Below are positions 20,819 to 29,749 of a DNA stretch of 64,000 nt, piece after piece. Each line of letters opens with the position of its first letter. The first letter of the stretch is position 1. The translations under genes and the position numbers were made by a program. Where the stretch lies: positions 1 to 64,000 of the forward strand of contig NZ_CCVW01000005.1 in the NCBI RefSeq assembly GCF_000756815.1, read 5' to 3'. This stretch comes from Legionella massiliensis. Its GTDB lineage: Bacteria; Pseudomonadota; Gammaproteobacteria; Legionellales; Legionellaceae. Below the pieces are notes generated by a model. That model saw nothing but the letters and a program-made list of their open reading frames with translations. It made no database searches and had not been told where the DNA came from.

Positions 20819-21063
20819 TATAGACTACTCTGCGGGCTAGCGAATTGAAGCTCATCATCACTTTTCAAGACGGCCAACTTATCCTTAGGCTTACGCTTTT
20901 TAAGTATTGCAACCTCTTCCCTATCGACAGATAGGGTTTTCGGGGCTTTAATTGTAATGGCTAAACCACTAAACTCTCGATTTTCTTCGACAGTCGGCGT
21001 GATTATTTCTTGATTGTATTGAATGATAATTTGCTCGTTGAGCGTCATTTGGATTATATCCAT
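20818..21063 (-). CDS. Divergent CsrA-like protein
   Basis: Starting at the ATG at 21063 (GGAG six bases upstream), 81 residues align by eye with CsrA/RsmA. MDIIQMTLNEQIIIQ corresponds to the CsrA opening MLILTRRxGExLxIG. The stretch GLAITIKAPKTLSVDREEVAIL corresponds to [19 protein letters not shown], including the APK and xREE motifs that form the RNA-binding face. The conserved His before the REE motif is Asp here, and the N-terminal Arg pair is lost. An ATG at 21075 is an alternative start. Mobile DNA in Legionella often carries CsrA variants; this would be a third CsrA-like gene in the window. The family assignment is by manual alignment. Confidence 0.55.
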   Translation of the reverse strand: MDIIQMTLNEQIIIQYNQEIITPTVEENREFSGLAITIKAPKTLSVDREEVAILKKRKPKDKLAVLKSDDELQFASPQSSL

Positions 21064-21162
21064 TCCTATCTCCATGATTTTCCGATGTGCAAGGTATACG
21101 TTGTGTTGCTGGTTAGGAGTATACCCTAACCCTTTCTAACAGTGAACCAAGCAATATACAGG

Positions 21163-21429
21163 CTATAATGACCGTCCCTCTAAAAACGCCCAGCACGCTT
21201 GTCTTAATTGAGCATATTCATTAAAGCTTAAATCGATTAGCCTCTCTCCTGAATGACAGTCTTTGATATGAATGAATTGAACGCTACCGGCTTTTTCCTG
21301 CCAATTCATGGTGCAAGGCAGTGGATGAAAATCAAAATGTAACTCGATAGCTAACTCTAAACCGCTATCTCGCTTTAGGAGGACATTGATGAGAAATTGT
21401 TGCATGGTTAATTCGATAAAACGGTTCAA
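21163..21429 (-). CDS. Hypothetical protein coupled to SRAP gene
   Basis: Up to 88 residues, not recognised. The frame opens with a TTG at 21429 that overlaps the SRAP stop codon (TTGA), or with an ATG at 21405 giving MQQFLINVLL. Sequence such as LAIELHFDFHPLPCTMNWQEKAGSVQFIHIKDCHSGERLIDL suggests a compact beta-rich cytoplasmic protein. The tight overlap indicates coexpression with the SRAP protein; function unknown. Confidence 0.5.
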   Translation of the reverse strand: MNRFIELTMQQFLINVLLKRDSGLELAIELHFDFHPLPCTMNWQEKAGSVQFIHIKDCHSGERLIDLSFNEYAQLRQACWAFLEGRSL

Positions 21430-22106
21430 TCCGATTGTAGTTGAATCGGGTTTATTGTATCAACACCCTGATAGCGTGAGTTATTCACTTTTGTTGAGAC
21501 GGGATAGCAATGGAGATCTGTACCCGCATAAGGCACTAATAATGAAGTTAGCTCGTTGATAGACGAATTACAGTTAAGCCAAGCCTGTTGTTCCTTCTCA
21601 GTTAAAATAACCGGCATTCTGTCATGAATTGGCCTCATCATCTCATTGGCAGAAGTCGTCAATAAACAACAGGATTGAATCACATCTTCCTCACCTGGTG
21701 CTTGCCAACTATCCCATAAAGCTGCCACAGTTAACAGCTCATCTCGTTTCACACTCTCTATATAATAGGGTTGTTTCATGCCTAATCGTTGCTGCCACTC
21801 AAAAAAACCGCTCATGAGCATTAAACATCGCTTCGATTGAAAAGATCGGCGAAAAGCAGGCTTGACGGTGACTGTTTCCGAACGGGCATTGGCAAATTTA
21901 TTGCCAATTTTCTTATCCGTTGCCCAAAAGGGTATAAGTCCCCAACGAAATAAAACAACATGCCATTGATTATCAACAGCAACAATTGCTAAAACCATTT
22001 GGCTCGGCGCTATATTAAACTGATTGGTAAAATCAGGTAACTTATCAATACCAAACTGTTCACGAACCCAGTCTTTTGAAGTAAACAAGGTAAATCGGCC
22101 ACACAT
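21426..22106 (-). CDS. SRAP domain protein (YedK/HMCES family)
   Basis: SOS-response-associated peptidase-like protein that crosslinks to abasic sites in single-stranded DNA. The start must be the ATG at 22106, because removal of Met exposes the catalytic Cys (MCGRFTLF). Further family motifs are FNIAPSQMVLAIV, RWGLIPFWA, NARSETV (catalytic Asn and Glu region), GFFEWQ and the final RMPVIL following a His (IHDRMPVIL). The frame extends to 22133, but that would bury the Cys. Length (226) is normal. On a conjugative replicon it could protect incoming single-stranded DNA, which is inference. Confidence 0.9.
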   Translation of the reverse strand: MCGRFTLFTSKDWVREQFGIDKLPDFTNQFNIAPSQMVLAIVAVDNQWHVVLFRWGLIPFWATDKKIGNKFANARSETVTVKPAFRRSFQSKRCLMLMSGFFEWQQRLGMKQPYYIESVKRDELLTVAALWDSWQAPGEEDVIQSCCLLTTSANEMMRPIHDRMPVILTEKEQQAWLNCNSSINELTSLLVPYAGTDLHCYPVSTKVNNSRYQGVDTINPIQLQSD

Positions 22107-22253
22107 CGTTGTTTCATCCCTTGAGTGTCTCACTTAAGTGTAGAAAATATCTGGCTAAAAATTCAAGATGGATAGCTAAGCACCTTGATTTATTGCATAG
22201 TAGTGCGATAAAAATCCTTTTCCACTAACCCACGCTTGTTTAGAGCAATTTTT

Positions 22254-23153
22254 ATGATCGAAGCCCTTATCCAACAAATCAAAGCCCATCCTGATTATCA
22301 ACTATTAAGGCGTGTGCCAAATCACTTTGTCAAACGTTCTCCCTTAAAATCTGACTGTTTTAGAGCCTGTATCATCGATTTGGAAACGATGGGTCTTGAG
22401 GCTAAAGCCCATGAGATTATTGAATTAGGTCTGCTTTGTTTTGACTTTTCGACAGCTGATGGCATTGTTGAAGTCCTGTCTACCTATAATGAGCTCAACG
22501 ACCCAGGAAAGCCTATTCCCCCTGAAGTGACTAAAGTTACGGGTATTCGCAATGAAGATGTACAAGGGAAGGCCATTGATTGGACTTTTGTGGCCAATGA
22601 ACTTAAATCCGCTCATCTTATCATTTGCCACAACGCTGGCTTTGACCGAAATTTCCTTGAATTGCAAACACCTGACTTTGTTAAGCCTGTGGTTGAGGCC
22701 CTACCCTTTGCCTGCACGCTAAAAGATATCGACTGGAAAGAGCGCAGTTTTGAAAGTGCTAAACTCGATTATTTGAATTGGAAGCTTGGTTTTTTCTATG
22801 ATGGCCATCGCGCGCTCAACGACTGTTGGGCGACTTTTAATCTACTTATCCAAGCGGAGGGAGCATTTGATGAGCTAAAAGCCAACGTTCGCAAAAAAGA
22901 GACCTTGCTAATCGCTGAAAACGCCCCTTTTGATAAGAAAGACTTGTTAAAGGCACGCAATTATCGCTGGTCGGATGGTAGCGCGGAACTCCCCAAAGGC
23001 TGGTATTGTGTCATTGCCAATGACCAGCTCGCTGAGGAAAAACAATGGCTCGATACCGATATTTATGGGCGAACGGGTATTAGTAAGCAGCTGCCACAAC
23101 TAAGCATTACAGCAAGAACCCGCTATTCGTATCGCGCGCACACCATGAAGTGA
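22254..23153 (+). CDS. DnaQ-like 3'-5' exonuclease
   Basis: DEDDh-type exonuclease related to the epsilon subunit. Motif I is IIDLETMGLEA (Asp and Glu). Motif II is in LIICHNAGFDRNFLE (Asp). Motif III is GHRALNDCWATF (His and Asp). The start is taken at MIEALIQQ (22254) rather than the longer MFRAIF form at 22236. The C-terminal third (about residues 210-299) lacks a recognised domain. Stand-alone proteins of this kind are common on plasmids. It lies between the SRAP cluster (divergent) and the broken endonuclease gene (convergent). Confidence 0.85.
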   Translation: MIEALIQQIKAHPDYQLLRRVPNHFVKRSPLKSDCFRACIIDLETMGLEAKAHEIIELGLLCFDFSTADGIVEVLSTYNELNDPGKPIPPEVTKVTGIRNEDVQGKAIDWTFVANELKSAHLIICHNAGFDRNFLELQTPDFVKPVVEALPFACTLKDIDWKERSFESAKLDYLNWKLGFFYDGHRALNDCWATFNLLIQAEGAFDELKANVRKKETLLIAENAPFDKKDLLKARNYRWSDGSAELPKGWYCVIANDQLAEEKQWLDTDIYGRTGISKQLPQLSITARTRYSYRAHTMK

Positions 23154-23162
23154 GTGAATCCC

Positions 23163-23638
23163 CTACCCTCTTTGGGTAATGTACGGATTCTCATAGCCTT
23201 CGATTGCGGCTACCTTCACAGCCCAGGTCTTTTCCCAGACATCGGGCGGATAGAGCTTATCCCAAGCCTCTAATAATTGCCGTTGTGAGCGGCTTAGTTT
23301 TATGGTGTAACGGTCGGCCATGAACAAATTGGCTCGTGCCACTAACCCCTTAATCGCATCGTCAGGCTCGGCCTTGCGCGCTTGCTTATCAATGGCTATT
23401 GAACAACCATAAAAGCTGGTTTTATCACTCACCTCGCCGTAACGATAATTCGAACGGGCTTGATTCACTAAGCCTTCGGCAGGCCACAAGTTATACAGCT
23501 CCGCTTCTGCTTGCTTAAAGCGTGCATCAATCTTGGAGCAACAGCGTCGCCCCTTGTAGGGTTTCCCCTTGCTTTCACATAAGGCTTCTCGCCAACAAGA
23601 AAACTGCTGACCAAAATGCTCCGCGGGCAACATATGTT
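23163..23638 (-). pseudogene. Endonuclease I gene, 3' part (split by insertion)
   Basis: These codons give the C-terminal two-thirds of an EndA/Dns-type endonuclease I: HMLPAEHFGQQFSCW, then the active-site region AELYNLWPAEGLVNQARSNYRYG with the catalytic Asn/Arg residues, and a tail like EGYENPYITQ. The missing N-terminal third lies at 31968-32221 on the same strand. The two parts meet exactly in the palindrome AACATATGTT; joined there they restore one frame of 239 codons, the normal length for endonuclease I. Confidence 0.88.
23629..23638. repeat. Left junction core AACATATGTT
   Basis: Ten-base perfect palindrome at the left end of the element, identical and in direct orientation to 31968-31977. 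It carries the codons for the catalytic His and Met-Leu of the target gene. Confidence 0.85.
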
Positions 23639-23719
23639 ATGGTGCTATAAATGTGTTACAAAATATTTGTAGGAAATATCAACGAGCTTATTTATTAGAC
23701 TTCATAAGGATAATCGATC

Positions 23720-24859
23720 ATGCGATTAGTTTTTTCTACATCAGATTTTAAGCTTTATGGAGTAAGTTACGAAAATTTTCCAATCCTACTCAATGCAGAA
23801 ATGAATATTGTCGAAGAGGTATTATTATTTCTTGTTCAGTATTGTATTAAACGAGGAAGAGTAAACAGCATTAGGAGTTGGGAGGCGTATGGCCAAACTC
23901 TCTATGATTATTTTAGTTTTTTAGAGGCCAATGGACTTGATTGGCGCATAAATAAATATGGCGTAAACCACAGCATTCTTGCAGCCTACCGCGATTGGTC
24001 TCTTTCTGAAATAAAATTACATCCTAATACGGTTAATTACCGTCTCCGCTATATCATCAAATTTTATCAATTTGCATTTGAAAATAACTGGATAAAATCA
24101 TTACCCTACCATTTAGAAGAAATACGCATTAATCCATCAAAGCACTTTTTAACTCATGCTGATGGTAGAGGAAACTTCAAATTATCGCCTGATATTTTAC
24201 TCAAAAAACACCACAGCCCTATAAAGCTATTGAATAAACAGCAAATTAGAGAGTTCTTAACAGCCTTAAAAAACCCTACACAGAAATTGATAGCTCGATT
24301 GGCTCTTTGTAGTGGCCTTCGTAAAGAGGAATTAGCTTCCTTTCCCGTTACTTACATATTCAATCCACAAAATTATATTACTTATAAAAGCCTTATTCGT
24401 ATTCACTTAAATCCTACCGAAATGAAAATAAAGGGAAATAAGCCTCGTGGAATTGATATTCCGAGATCGTTGATGAGTGATCTTTGGCAATATATTTTGC
24501 ATGAGCGTGCGCAATTAGAGAAAAGAAGCGGGGAAAAACAACCTACACTGTTTTTAAATCGAAATGGCTACCCCTGGGGAAATTCAGGAAAAAGCCTCAA
24601 TAATTTATGGAAGCATTTAAATTTACCGTTCAAGGTCACTCCACATATGCTTCGACATACCTATGCAACACATACACTCTATGAAATGCGTAAACGTAAA
24701 TCCCAAATTGACCCTTTATTGTACGTAAGAGAGCGTTTAGGCCATAGTAGCATTTTAACCACAGAAAAGTATCTCCATTATATCAACGATCTGGAGGATA
24801 AATTAATGACAGATTACCAAGAAGAAATTGACGAAATTTCTAGCTCAGGTATTTCATGA
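23720..24859 (+). CDS. Tyrosine recombinase 1 (TnpA-like)
   Basis: Site-specific integrase of 379 residues. The N-terminal SAM-like core-binding domain spans about residues 25-135 (SWEAYGQTLYDYFSFLEANG). Catalytic residues are visible: Arg in RLALCSGLRKEELASF, the HMLRHTYATHTLYE box (His-x-x-Arg), GHSSILTTEKYLHY with the second His and the nucleophile Tyr. All expected residues are present, so it should be active. The stop overlaps the next recombinase start by four bases (ATGA), and the gene begins 82 bases inside the element end. It is similar in size and position to Tn554 TnpA. Confidence 0.9.
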   Translation: MRLVFSTSDFKLYGVSYENFPILLNAEMNIVEEVLLFLVQYCIKRGRVNSIRSWEAYGQTLYDYFSFLEANGLDWRINKYGVNHSILAAYRDWSLSEIKLHPNTVNYRLRYIIKFYQFAFENNWIKSLPYHLEEIRINPSKHFLTHADGRGNFKLSPDILLKKHHSPIKLLNKQQIREFLTALKNPTQKLIARLALCSGLRKEELASFPVTYIFNPQNYITYKSLIRIHLNPTEMKIKGNKPRGIDIPRSLMSDLWQYILHERAQLEKRSGEKQPTLFLNRNGYPWGNSGKSLNNLWKHLNLPFKVTPHMLRHTYATHTLYEMRKRKSQIDPLLYVRERLGHSSILTTEKYLHYINDLEDKLMTDYQEEIDEISSSGIS

Positions 24860-26469
24860 AACGAAAAAATTTTAAAAGTACGCAAATTTTCGATGGCACA
24901 ACAAAAACTATTCACATCGACGAAATTATCTTACCGCCCGCTGAAACCATTATTAAATTTCCCAAACATGCCAGCAGCTTAAGAGCAGTTGATTTTGCCC
25001 CTTATTATGGTAAGGGATACGATATTATTGTGTATGAATGTCAAATGGCCATTGAAACTTTGTTGCTAGAGCATTCTCAAAGCAATGGAAAAGCACTTAC
25101 TGTTGATTCTATTTCTTCATACTGCCATGGTTTAAAGATATTTTTTTCATTTTGCCAACACTCTTCGGAAGCATTGAGAAAAGAATTACTTATCGGCGAT
25201 ATAACTAGATTGTTTATTGACCATTTTATTGTTTTTTTGGCAAGTAAAAACTTTCAAAGAGTAACTCAAAAGAATTGTTACACACATACTAAATCAGTGT
25301 TAATGAATTTAGTAAAAAAAGGGTTTTTAGATAAAAATATTTTTCCTAGAAACCCTTTCCCCCGTATTAATCGACAAAAAAAGGGGCAGCATCCTTTATC
25401 TAAAATTGAACGGGAATCTGTTACCCTCGCCCTAAAAAAAGAATTAAAGCGGATTCAAAGTGAAACAAAGTTGCTATCAAGTTATGACCTAACCATTTGT
25501 GTTTTATCAATAGCATTACGAACAGGCCTTAATCCAACATCTATATTGGAGTTAAATACAGATTGTGTTCAACCTCACCCCATTAAAAATAATCGCCAAT
25601 TATTAATTAGCCACAAAAGACGAGGTAGAAACACCCATATTAAGACTATTCGGAATTCTGATCATAAGGAACGATTAAAAACCATCATGATGGATGTGAG
25701 CGATATTATTAACCTAATTAATCACCGTAATCATGAGATTCGTTTAAAATTTAGAATCGCTTATCCCTTATTTGTTTTTCAGTCCAAAGGCGGCAATCGA
25801 GGGGCTATTAACCTCTTATCGAATAATACTTTAAACAAATGCATTGATTTATTTGTTATAAACAACAAGTTGCAAAACGCTGATAATCAACCCTTAACCC
25901 TCAATGTGATGCGGCTTCGAAAAACATTTGAAAACCGTATCTGGGAATTATCAGGACAAGACCCTTTTGTTACTGCTTCACTAGCAGGTCATACTGTTAA
26001 AGTCTCTAATGATTTTTATCTAGAAGCCCCGGATGAAGCAAAACACAATTGGCGATTCATGGGCGAGCTTCGCAACAAAGAATTACTTGCTAATAGTTCG
26101 CTGCACTCATTAGCTAATAAAGAGAATACGCCCATTGCTGGTTGTAAAAATTCTCAATATGGTGTTTACGCTCCTAAAGATGGAAGCCACTGCACAAAAT
26201 TTTTGGCATGTTTTCGTTGTTCTAGCTTTGTTGTAACTGAAGATGATCTTTATCGATTGTTCAGCTTTTATTGGTTACTTATAAATGAGCGTAACTTAAT
26301 AGGGACAAAAGCCTGGAATCGTTACTACGGTTATATTGTTAATGTAATCAATAACCAGATAATCCCCCATTTTGATCGGCAAAAAGTTTTACATGAGCAA
26401 GAAAACGCGAAAATAAACCCCCATCCGTTTTGGCGCTCCAATGAGCAACTCAAACTGGAAATAGAATGA
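24856..26469 (+). CDS. Tyrosine recombinase 2
   Basis: The 537-residue protein is an integrase-like recombinase with a divergent catalytic domain: SIALRTGLNPTSILEL holds the first Arg, NVMRLRKTFENRIWE the Arg box, and AGHTVKVSNDFYLEA the His and Tyr. The C-terminal part adds a Cys cluster, CKNSQYGVYAPKDGSHCTKFLACFRC, resembling a zinc-binding tail seen in TnpB-type recombinases. It overlaps both neighbouring recombinases by four bases, which points to a single translationally coupled unit and a hetero-oligomeric complex. Confidence 0.85.
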   Translation: MKRKNFKSTQIFDGTTKTIHIDEIILPPAETIIKFPKHASSLRAVDFAPYYGKGYDIIVYECQMAIETLLLEHSQSNGKALTVDSISSYCHGLKIFFSFCQHSSEALRKELLIGDITRLFIDHFIVFLASKNFQRVTQKNCYTHTKSVLMNLVKKGFLDKNIFPRNPFPRINRQKKGQHPLSKIERESVTLALKKELKRIQSETKLLSSYDLTICVLSIALRTGLNPTSILELNTDCVQPHPIKNNRQLLISHKRRGRNTHIKTIRNSDHKERLKTIMMDVSDIINLINHRNHEIRLKFRIAYPLFVFQSKGGNRGAINLLSNNTLNKCIDLFVINNKLQNADNQPLTLNVMRLRKTFENRIWELSGQDPFVTASLAGHTVKVSNDFYLEAPDEAKHNWRFMGELRNKELLANSSLHSLANKENTPIAGCKNSQYGVYAPKDGSHCTKFLACFRCSSFVVTEDDLYRLFSFYWLLINERNLIGTKAWNRYYGYIVNVINNQIIPHFDRQKVLHEQENAKINPHPFWRSNEQLKLEIE

Positions 26470-28337
26470 GCACCTTGTCAGCAACAGATTTTCTTGAACA
26501 TCCTTTAAAAAAGATAAGCTCCATTAACGAGTTATTGTCAGCTTCTAATTCAATAGTTATTAATAGCACACAAGGTAAGGATGGGATTAATCAAATTATT
26601 AGTCTATTCAAAGACGATATATGGCGTTTACCTGACAATCTATTCGTTCAGAACCATCCTGAACATATGAAAGTTTTAAATTTTAAAAGAGTTCCAAAGC
26701 AATTTCAGCTTATCTCTAAAGTCACCTGTCTAAAATATTATCTAAATGGAAGGGAAGGTTCTATCCGTCCTAGAGGATCAACTACCGTCAGTTTTCTTAA
26801 AAATACTCAATTATTTTTTAACTATTTAAACAAGTTAAGAGTTAACTCCCTGATGGATGTCACAGAACTAATGTGTAGTAATTATGTACATGTATGCCGT
26901 CAAGGCGTTAACTCAATTACCGGGAAAAATCATTCAAATAAGACCTTAAAAGGGAAATTTTCTTCTATCGAAGCCCTATTTGAGTTAAGCCAAGGAACAT
27001 TTTCCCCTATGAGAGCGCCATGGCCAGGGACATCCTCCTTTTACTTATCTGGTATTCAAGGTGGCATCAATAAAACTGCATCAACACAAATAATTCCAGA
27101 CAAGGTCTTAGCCGAAATTTTCTCACTCGCGGTGACCCATCTGAATGATGCTGATTCATTATTAACTATTCGTGATGAAATAGACCAAATTCGTATTCAA
27201 AATTTAACTCTTGTTGATTCTGTCATTTGCGATAAAGTAAGTCGCTTTTTAATAAGCCTTGGCCATAAGGGTGGGTTAAGAGCATTTAATCAAAAATTAA
27301 GCTTAATTTTAGACAGTTGCTTGATTACAATTTTAGTTACAAGTGGTATTCGCGTCCATGAATTGGCCAGTTTAACAATTAACTCGGTCTATACTACCTT
27401 GCATAACGAAGAAACGTATTATTGGATGAAGGGTCGCTCGGATAAAACACATGAAGGGAATACTGATTGGCTGGTCACAGCCATCACTCACCAGGCCATC
27501 AAAATAGCAATACGTCTCTTATCGCCACTACACACCGAATTAAATCAACTCATTAAAACAATGGATACGCATAATGTAGTTCAGATCAATAAGCTACAAC
27601 GTCAGAAAAACATTCTATTACTTAATAAAAAGAATAAACAATTTCATACGCTGTCTTCTCCTGCCATACGAAATAGGATAAATAAATTTGCACAATTTTA
27701 TGGCATTGATTGGCATTTTACACCTCATCAATTTCGGCGAACTTTTGCAGTCTATGCAGCACAGAGTGCTTTCGGCGACTTACGGTATTTAAGAGAGCAT
27801 TTCAAACACTGGTCTTTAGATATGACAGCACTTTATGCTCTTAATGAGCAGCAAGATACTGAGCTCTACGATGATATTATGATCGCAATAAAAAGTAATA
27901 AAGTTTCAATAGTGGAGCATTGGCTAGAAGAAGATACTTTAATTACAGGAGGGATGAGTGAGCAAATCATTAGCTTCAGAAACAAACATCAAAACGTTAG
28001 AACCTACGAATCTCGAAAAAAACTCGCTGAAAATATATCAGAACAAATTCATATCCGAGCGACCTCCGTTGCCTGGTGCACAGCAGATTTAAAAGGTTGC
28101 CTAGGCGGGACAGGATTTGAAAAAACTCGTTGTGGGAAATGTTGTAATGCAGTCATTGATGATCGGAAAATTACCATTTGGCAAGAAATTTATAAACAAC
28201 AATTGGAATTGAGAAATATTTCTGATATCGGTCCTTCTGGCAAGGAGAGAATAGAACGAGACATTCAACGATGTGAGCAGGTTTTAAAAGGGCTAGGCAT
28301 TCAAATTAATAATGAGGAGGCAACTTCTTATGAATAA
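26466..28337 (+). CDS. Tyrosine recombinase 3 (TnpB-like)
   Basis: The 623-residue recombinase has catalytic Arg in ILVTSGIRVHELASL, HQFRRTFAVYAAQ as the His-x-x-Arg box, and EHFKHWSLDMTALYAL with the terminal Tyr. The C-terminus holds a Cys-rich segment, WCTADLKGCLGGTGFEKTRC followed by GKCC, a likely zinc finger. Size and Cys tail recall Tn554 TnpB. The stop overlaps the TnpC-like gene by eight bases. Confidence 0.87.
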   Translation: MSTLSATDFLEHPLKKISSINELLSASNSIVINSTQGKDGINQIISLFKDDIWRLPDNLFVQNHPEHMKVLNFKRVPKQFQLISKVTCLKYYLNGREGSIRPRGSTTVSFLKNTQLFFNYLNKLRVNSLMDVTELMCSNYVHVCRQGVNSITGKNHSNKTLKGKFSSIEALFELSQGTFSPMRAPWPGTSSFYLSGIQGGINKTASTQIIPDKVLAEIFSLAVTHLNDADSLLTIRDEIDQIRIQNLTLVDSVICDKVSRFLISLGHKGGLRAFNQKLSLILDSCLITILVTSGIRVHELASLTINSVYTTLHNEETYYWMKGRSDKTHEGNTDWLVTAITHQAIKIAIRLLSPLHTELNQLIKTMDTHNVVQINKLQRQKNILLLNKKNKQFHTLSSPAIRNRINKFAQFYGIDWHFTPHQFRRTFAVYAAQSAFGDLRYLREHFKHWSLDMTALYALNEQQDTELYDDIMIAIKSNKVSIVEHWLEEDTLITGGMSEQIISFRNKHQNVRTYESRKKLAENISEQIHIRATSVAWCTADLKGCLGGTGFEKTRCGKCCNAVIDDRKITIWQEIYKQQLELRNISDIGPSGKERIERDIQRCEQVLKGLGIQINNEEATSYE

Positions 28338-28737
28338 GCAATCAAAAAGTGAACTGACAAGACAGAGAATCATACAAGCTATCGTTCGAATACAATATAA
28401 CCGGCCTAAAGTTATTGCAAAAGACCGAAAACTATCTATTTCGTCTGTAGCACAAGAAGCAGAAATAAGTCGTGCATCTTTACATAATAATTATCCAGAT
28501 ATCATTAAACGGATCCAAGAAATTAAAAGCGCAATAAGCCCTACCCCAATAGATAAAAAAGACTCATCTTTAAAAAAATTGCAGCGTATTAATAAGGAAT
28601 TAAGGTTAGAAATTCAGCATCTAAATTCGGAATTGAGCAAAATTACATCAATCAATGCTACAATACTTATGGAAAATGCAAGACTTCACTCTATAGTTGA
28701 TAGTAATAATATCGTTCTTTTGGGGAAAGATAATTGA
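28330..28737 (+). CDS. TnpC-like helix-turn-helix coiled-coil protein
   Basis: The start is ATG 28330, with GAGGAGG nine bases upstream, inside the end of recombinase 3. The first half is a helix-turn-helix (KLSISSVAQEAEISRASLHNNYPDIIKRI, about residues 32-60) and the second half a coiled coil (LKKLQRINKELRLEIQHLNSELSKI). This matches the small TnpC/DUF6262-type proteins of Tn554-like elements, which assist recombination or orientation. Length (135) fits TnpC. Confidence 0.75.
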   Translation: MNKQSKSELTRQRIIQAIVRIQYNRPKVIAKDRKLSISSVAQEAEISRASLHNNYPDIIKRIQEIKSAISPTPIDKKDSSLKKLQRINKELRLEIQHLNSELSKITSINATILMENARLHSIVDSNNIVLLGKDN

Positions 28738-29627
28738 CTACCGGCATATGTAGACTTTGTAACCTTACAAAACCACTGTTAAAAAGTCATATAATACCTA
28801 AATTTATATTTACTTGGCTTAAAAAGACATCCTCTACAGGCCGCATTCGATCTAGCCAAAATATGAACAACCCCGTGCAAGATGGACTTAAACTTCCTTG
28901 GCTATGTTCTAATTGCGAAGAACTTTTCTCCCAATTTGAGAAATATTTTGCAGATAATGTTTTTTATCCGCTGCACAATGGTCAGAAAAGCGTAACCTAC
29001 AACAGTACCTTACTTAAGTATGCTGTCTCTATTGCGTGGAGAGTATTAAATTACCAAATTGAAAACAATCAAACAGAGCATCTTAATCAATCCTTATTAA
29101 CAACAAGTACCAATGCTCTTTCCACATGGCATGATTACTTATTCAATAAAACAAATAGCCTTGGTGAGCATGAAGTACATTTCTATAATTTTTTAGTCGA
29201 TATAATTACACCAGGTAGCAATTTACCTACAAACATTCATCGTTATTTGCATAGAGCCGTAGGGTTTGATCTAAAAGCTAATGGTACAGTCGCTTTTATT
29301 TATATAAAGTTACCTGGAATAATAATTATTGCTTATATTATGCCGTTCCCTTACATCAAGGAACTTCAGAAGACAAAAATTTGTATCAATAAAGGTAAAA
29401 TTGAACCCATAAATGGAGATTTTCCTCAGGCATTGTGGGATATTATTACTGAAGAAGCAGTTAAAACCGAGAAGCTGCAGAGTTCGATATCGCATAAACA
29501 ACAAGAAAAAATAGATAAGCTTTATCGAAATAACCTACCAAAATCTGCCAATTCTGAAACAATAAAAGTTATTTCGAAAGATGTAAAACTCTTTGGAGCA
29601 GATGCGGTGTTTAAGAAAGAAGAGTAA
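28734..29627 (+). CDS. Cys-rich zinc-finger protein of the element, unknown function
   Basis: The 297-residue protein starts at a TTG overlapping the TnpC stop (TTGA). The N-terminus holds a four-Cys zinc ribbon with an HNH-like spacer: CRLCNLTKPLLKSHIIPKFIF then LPWLCSNCEELFSQFEKYFADNVFYPLH. The CxxC-SHIIPK-CxxC pattern resembles HNH-type treble-clef proteins, but the catalytic residues are not certain. The middle and C-terminal parts are not recognised; one hydrophobic stretch IIIIAYIMPFPYI is probably a core strand. It belongs to the recombinase operon by position. A nuclease or DNA-targeting role is only a guess. Confidence 0.6.
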   Translation: MTTGICRLCNLTKPLLKSHIIPKFIFTWLKKTSSTGRIRSSQNMNNPVQDGLKLPWLCSNCEELFSQFEKYFADNVFYPLHNGQKSVTYNSTLLKYAVSIAWRVLNYQIENNQTEHLNQSLLTTSTNALSTWHDYLFNKTNSLGEHEVHFYNFLVDIITPGSNLPTNIHRYLHRAVGFDLKANGTVAFIYIKLPGIIIIAYIMPFPYIKELQKTKICINKGKIEPINGDFPQALWDIITEEAVKTEKLQSSISHKQQEKIDKLYRNNLPKSANSETIKVISKDVKLFGADAVFKKEE

Positions 29628-29749
29628 TTTTTCTTATCTCAAGCTACTATAGAGCTGACAACATATATCCAATACATTTAGCGCGCTTTTTCTCTTTTGC
29701 TTCTTACCATGATGCTATAGTGGCATTTTTTGCTCATGGGAACAGCTAC

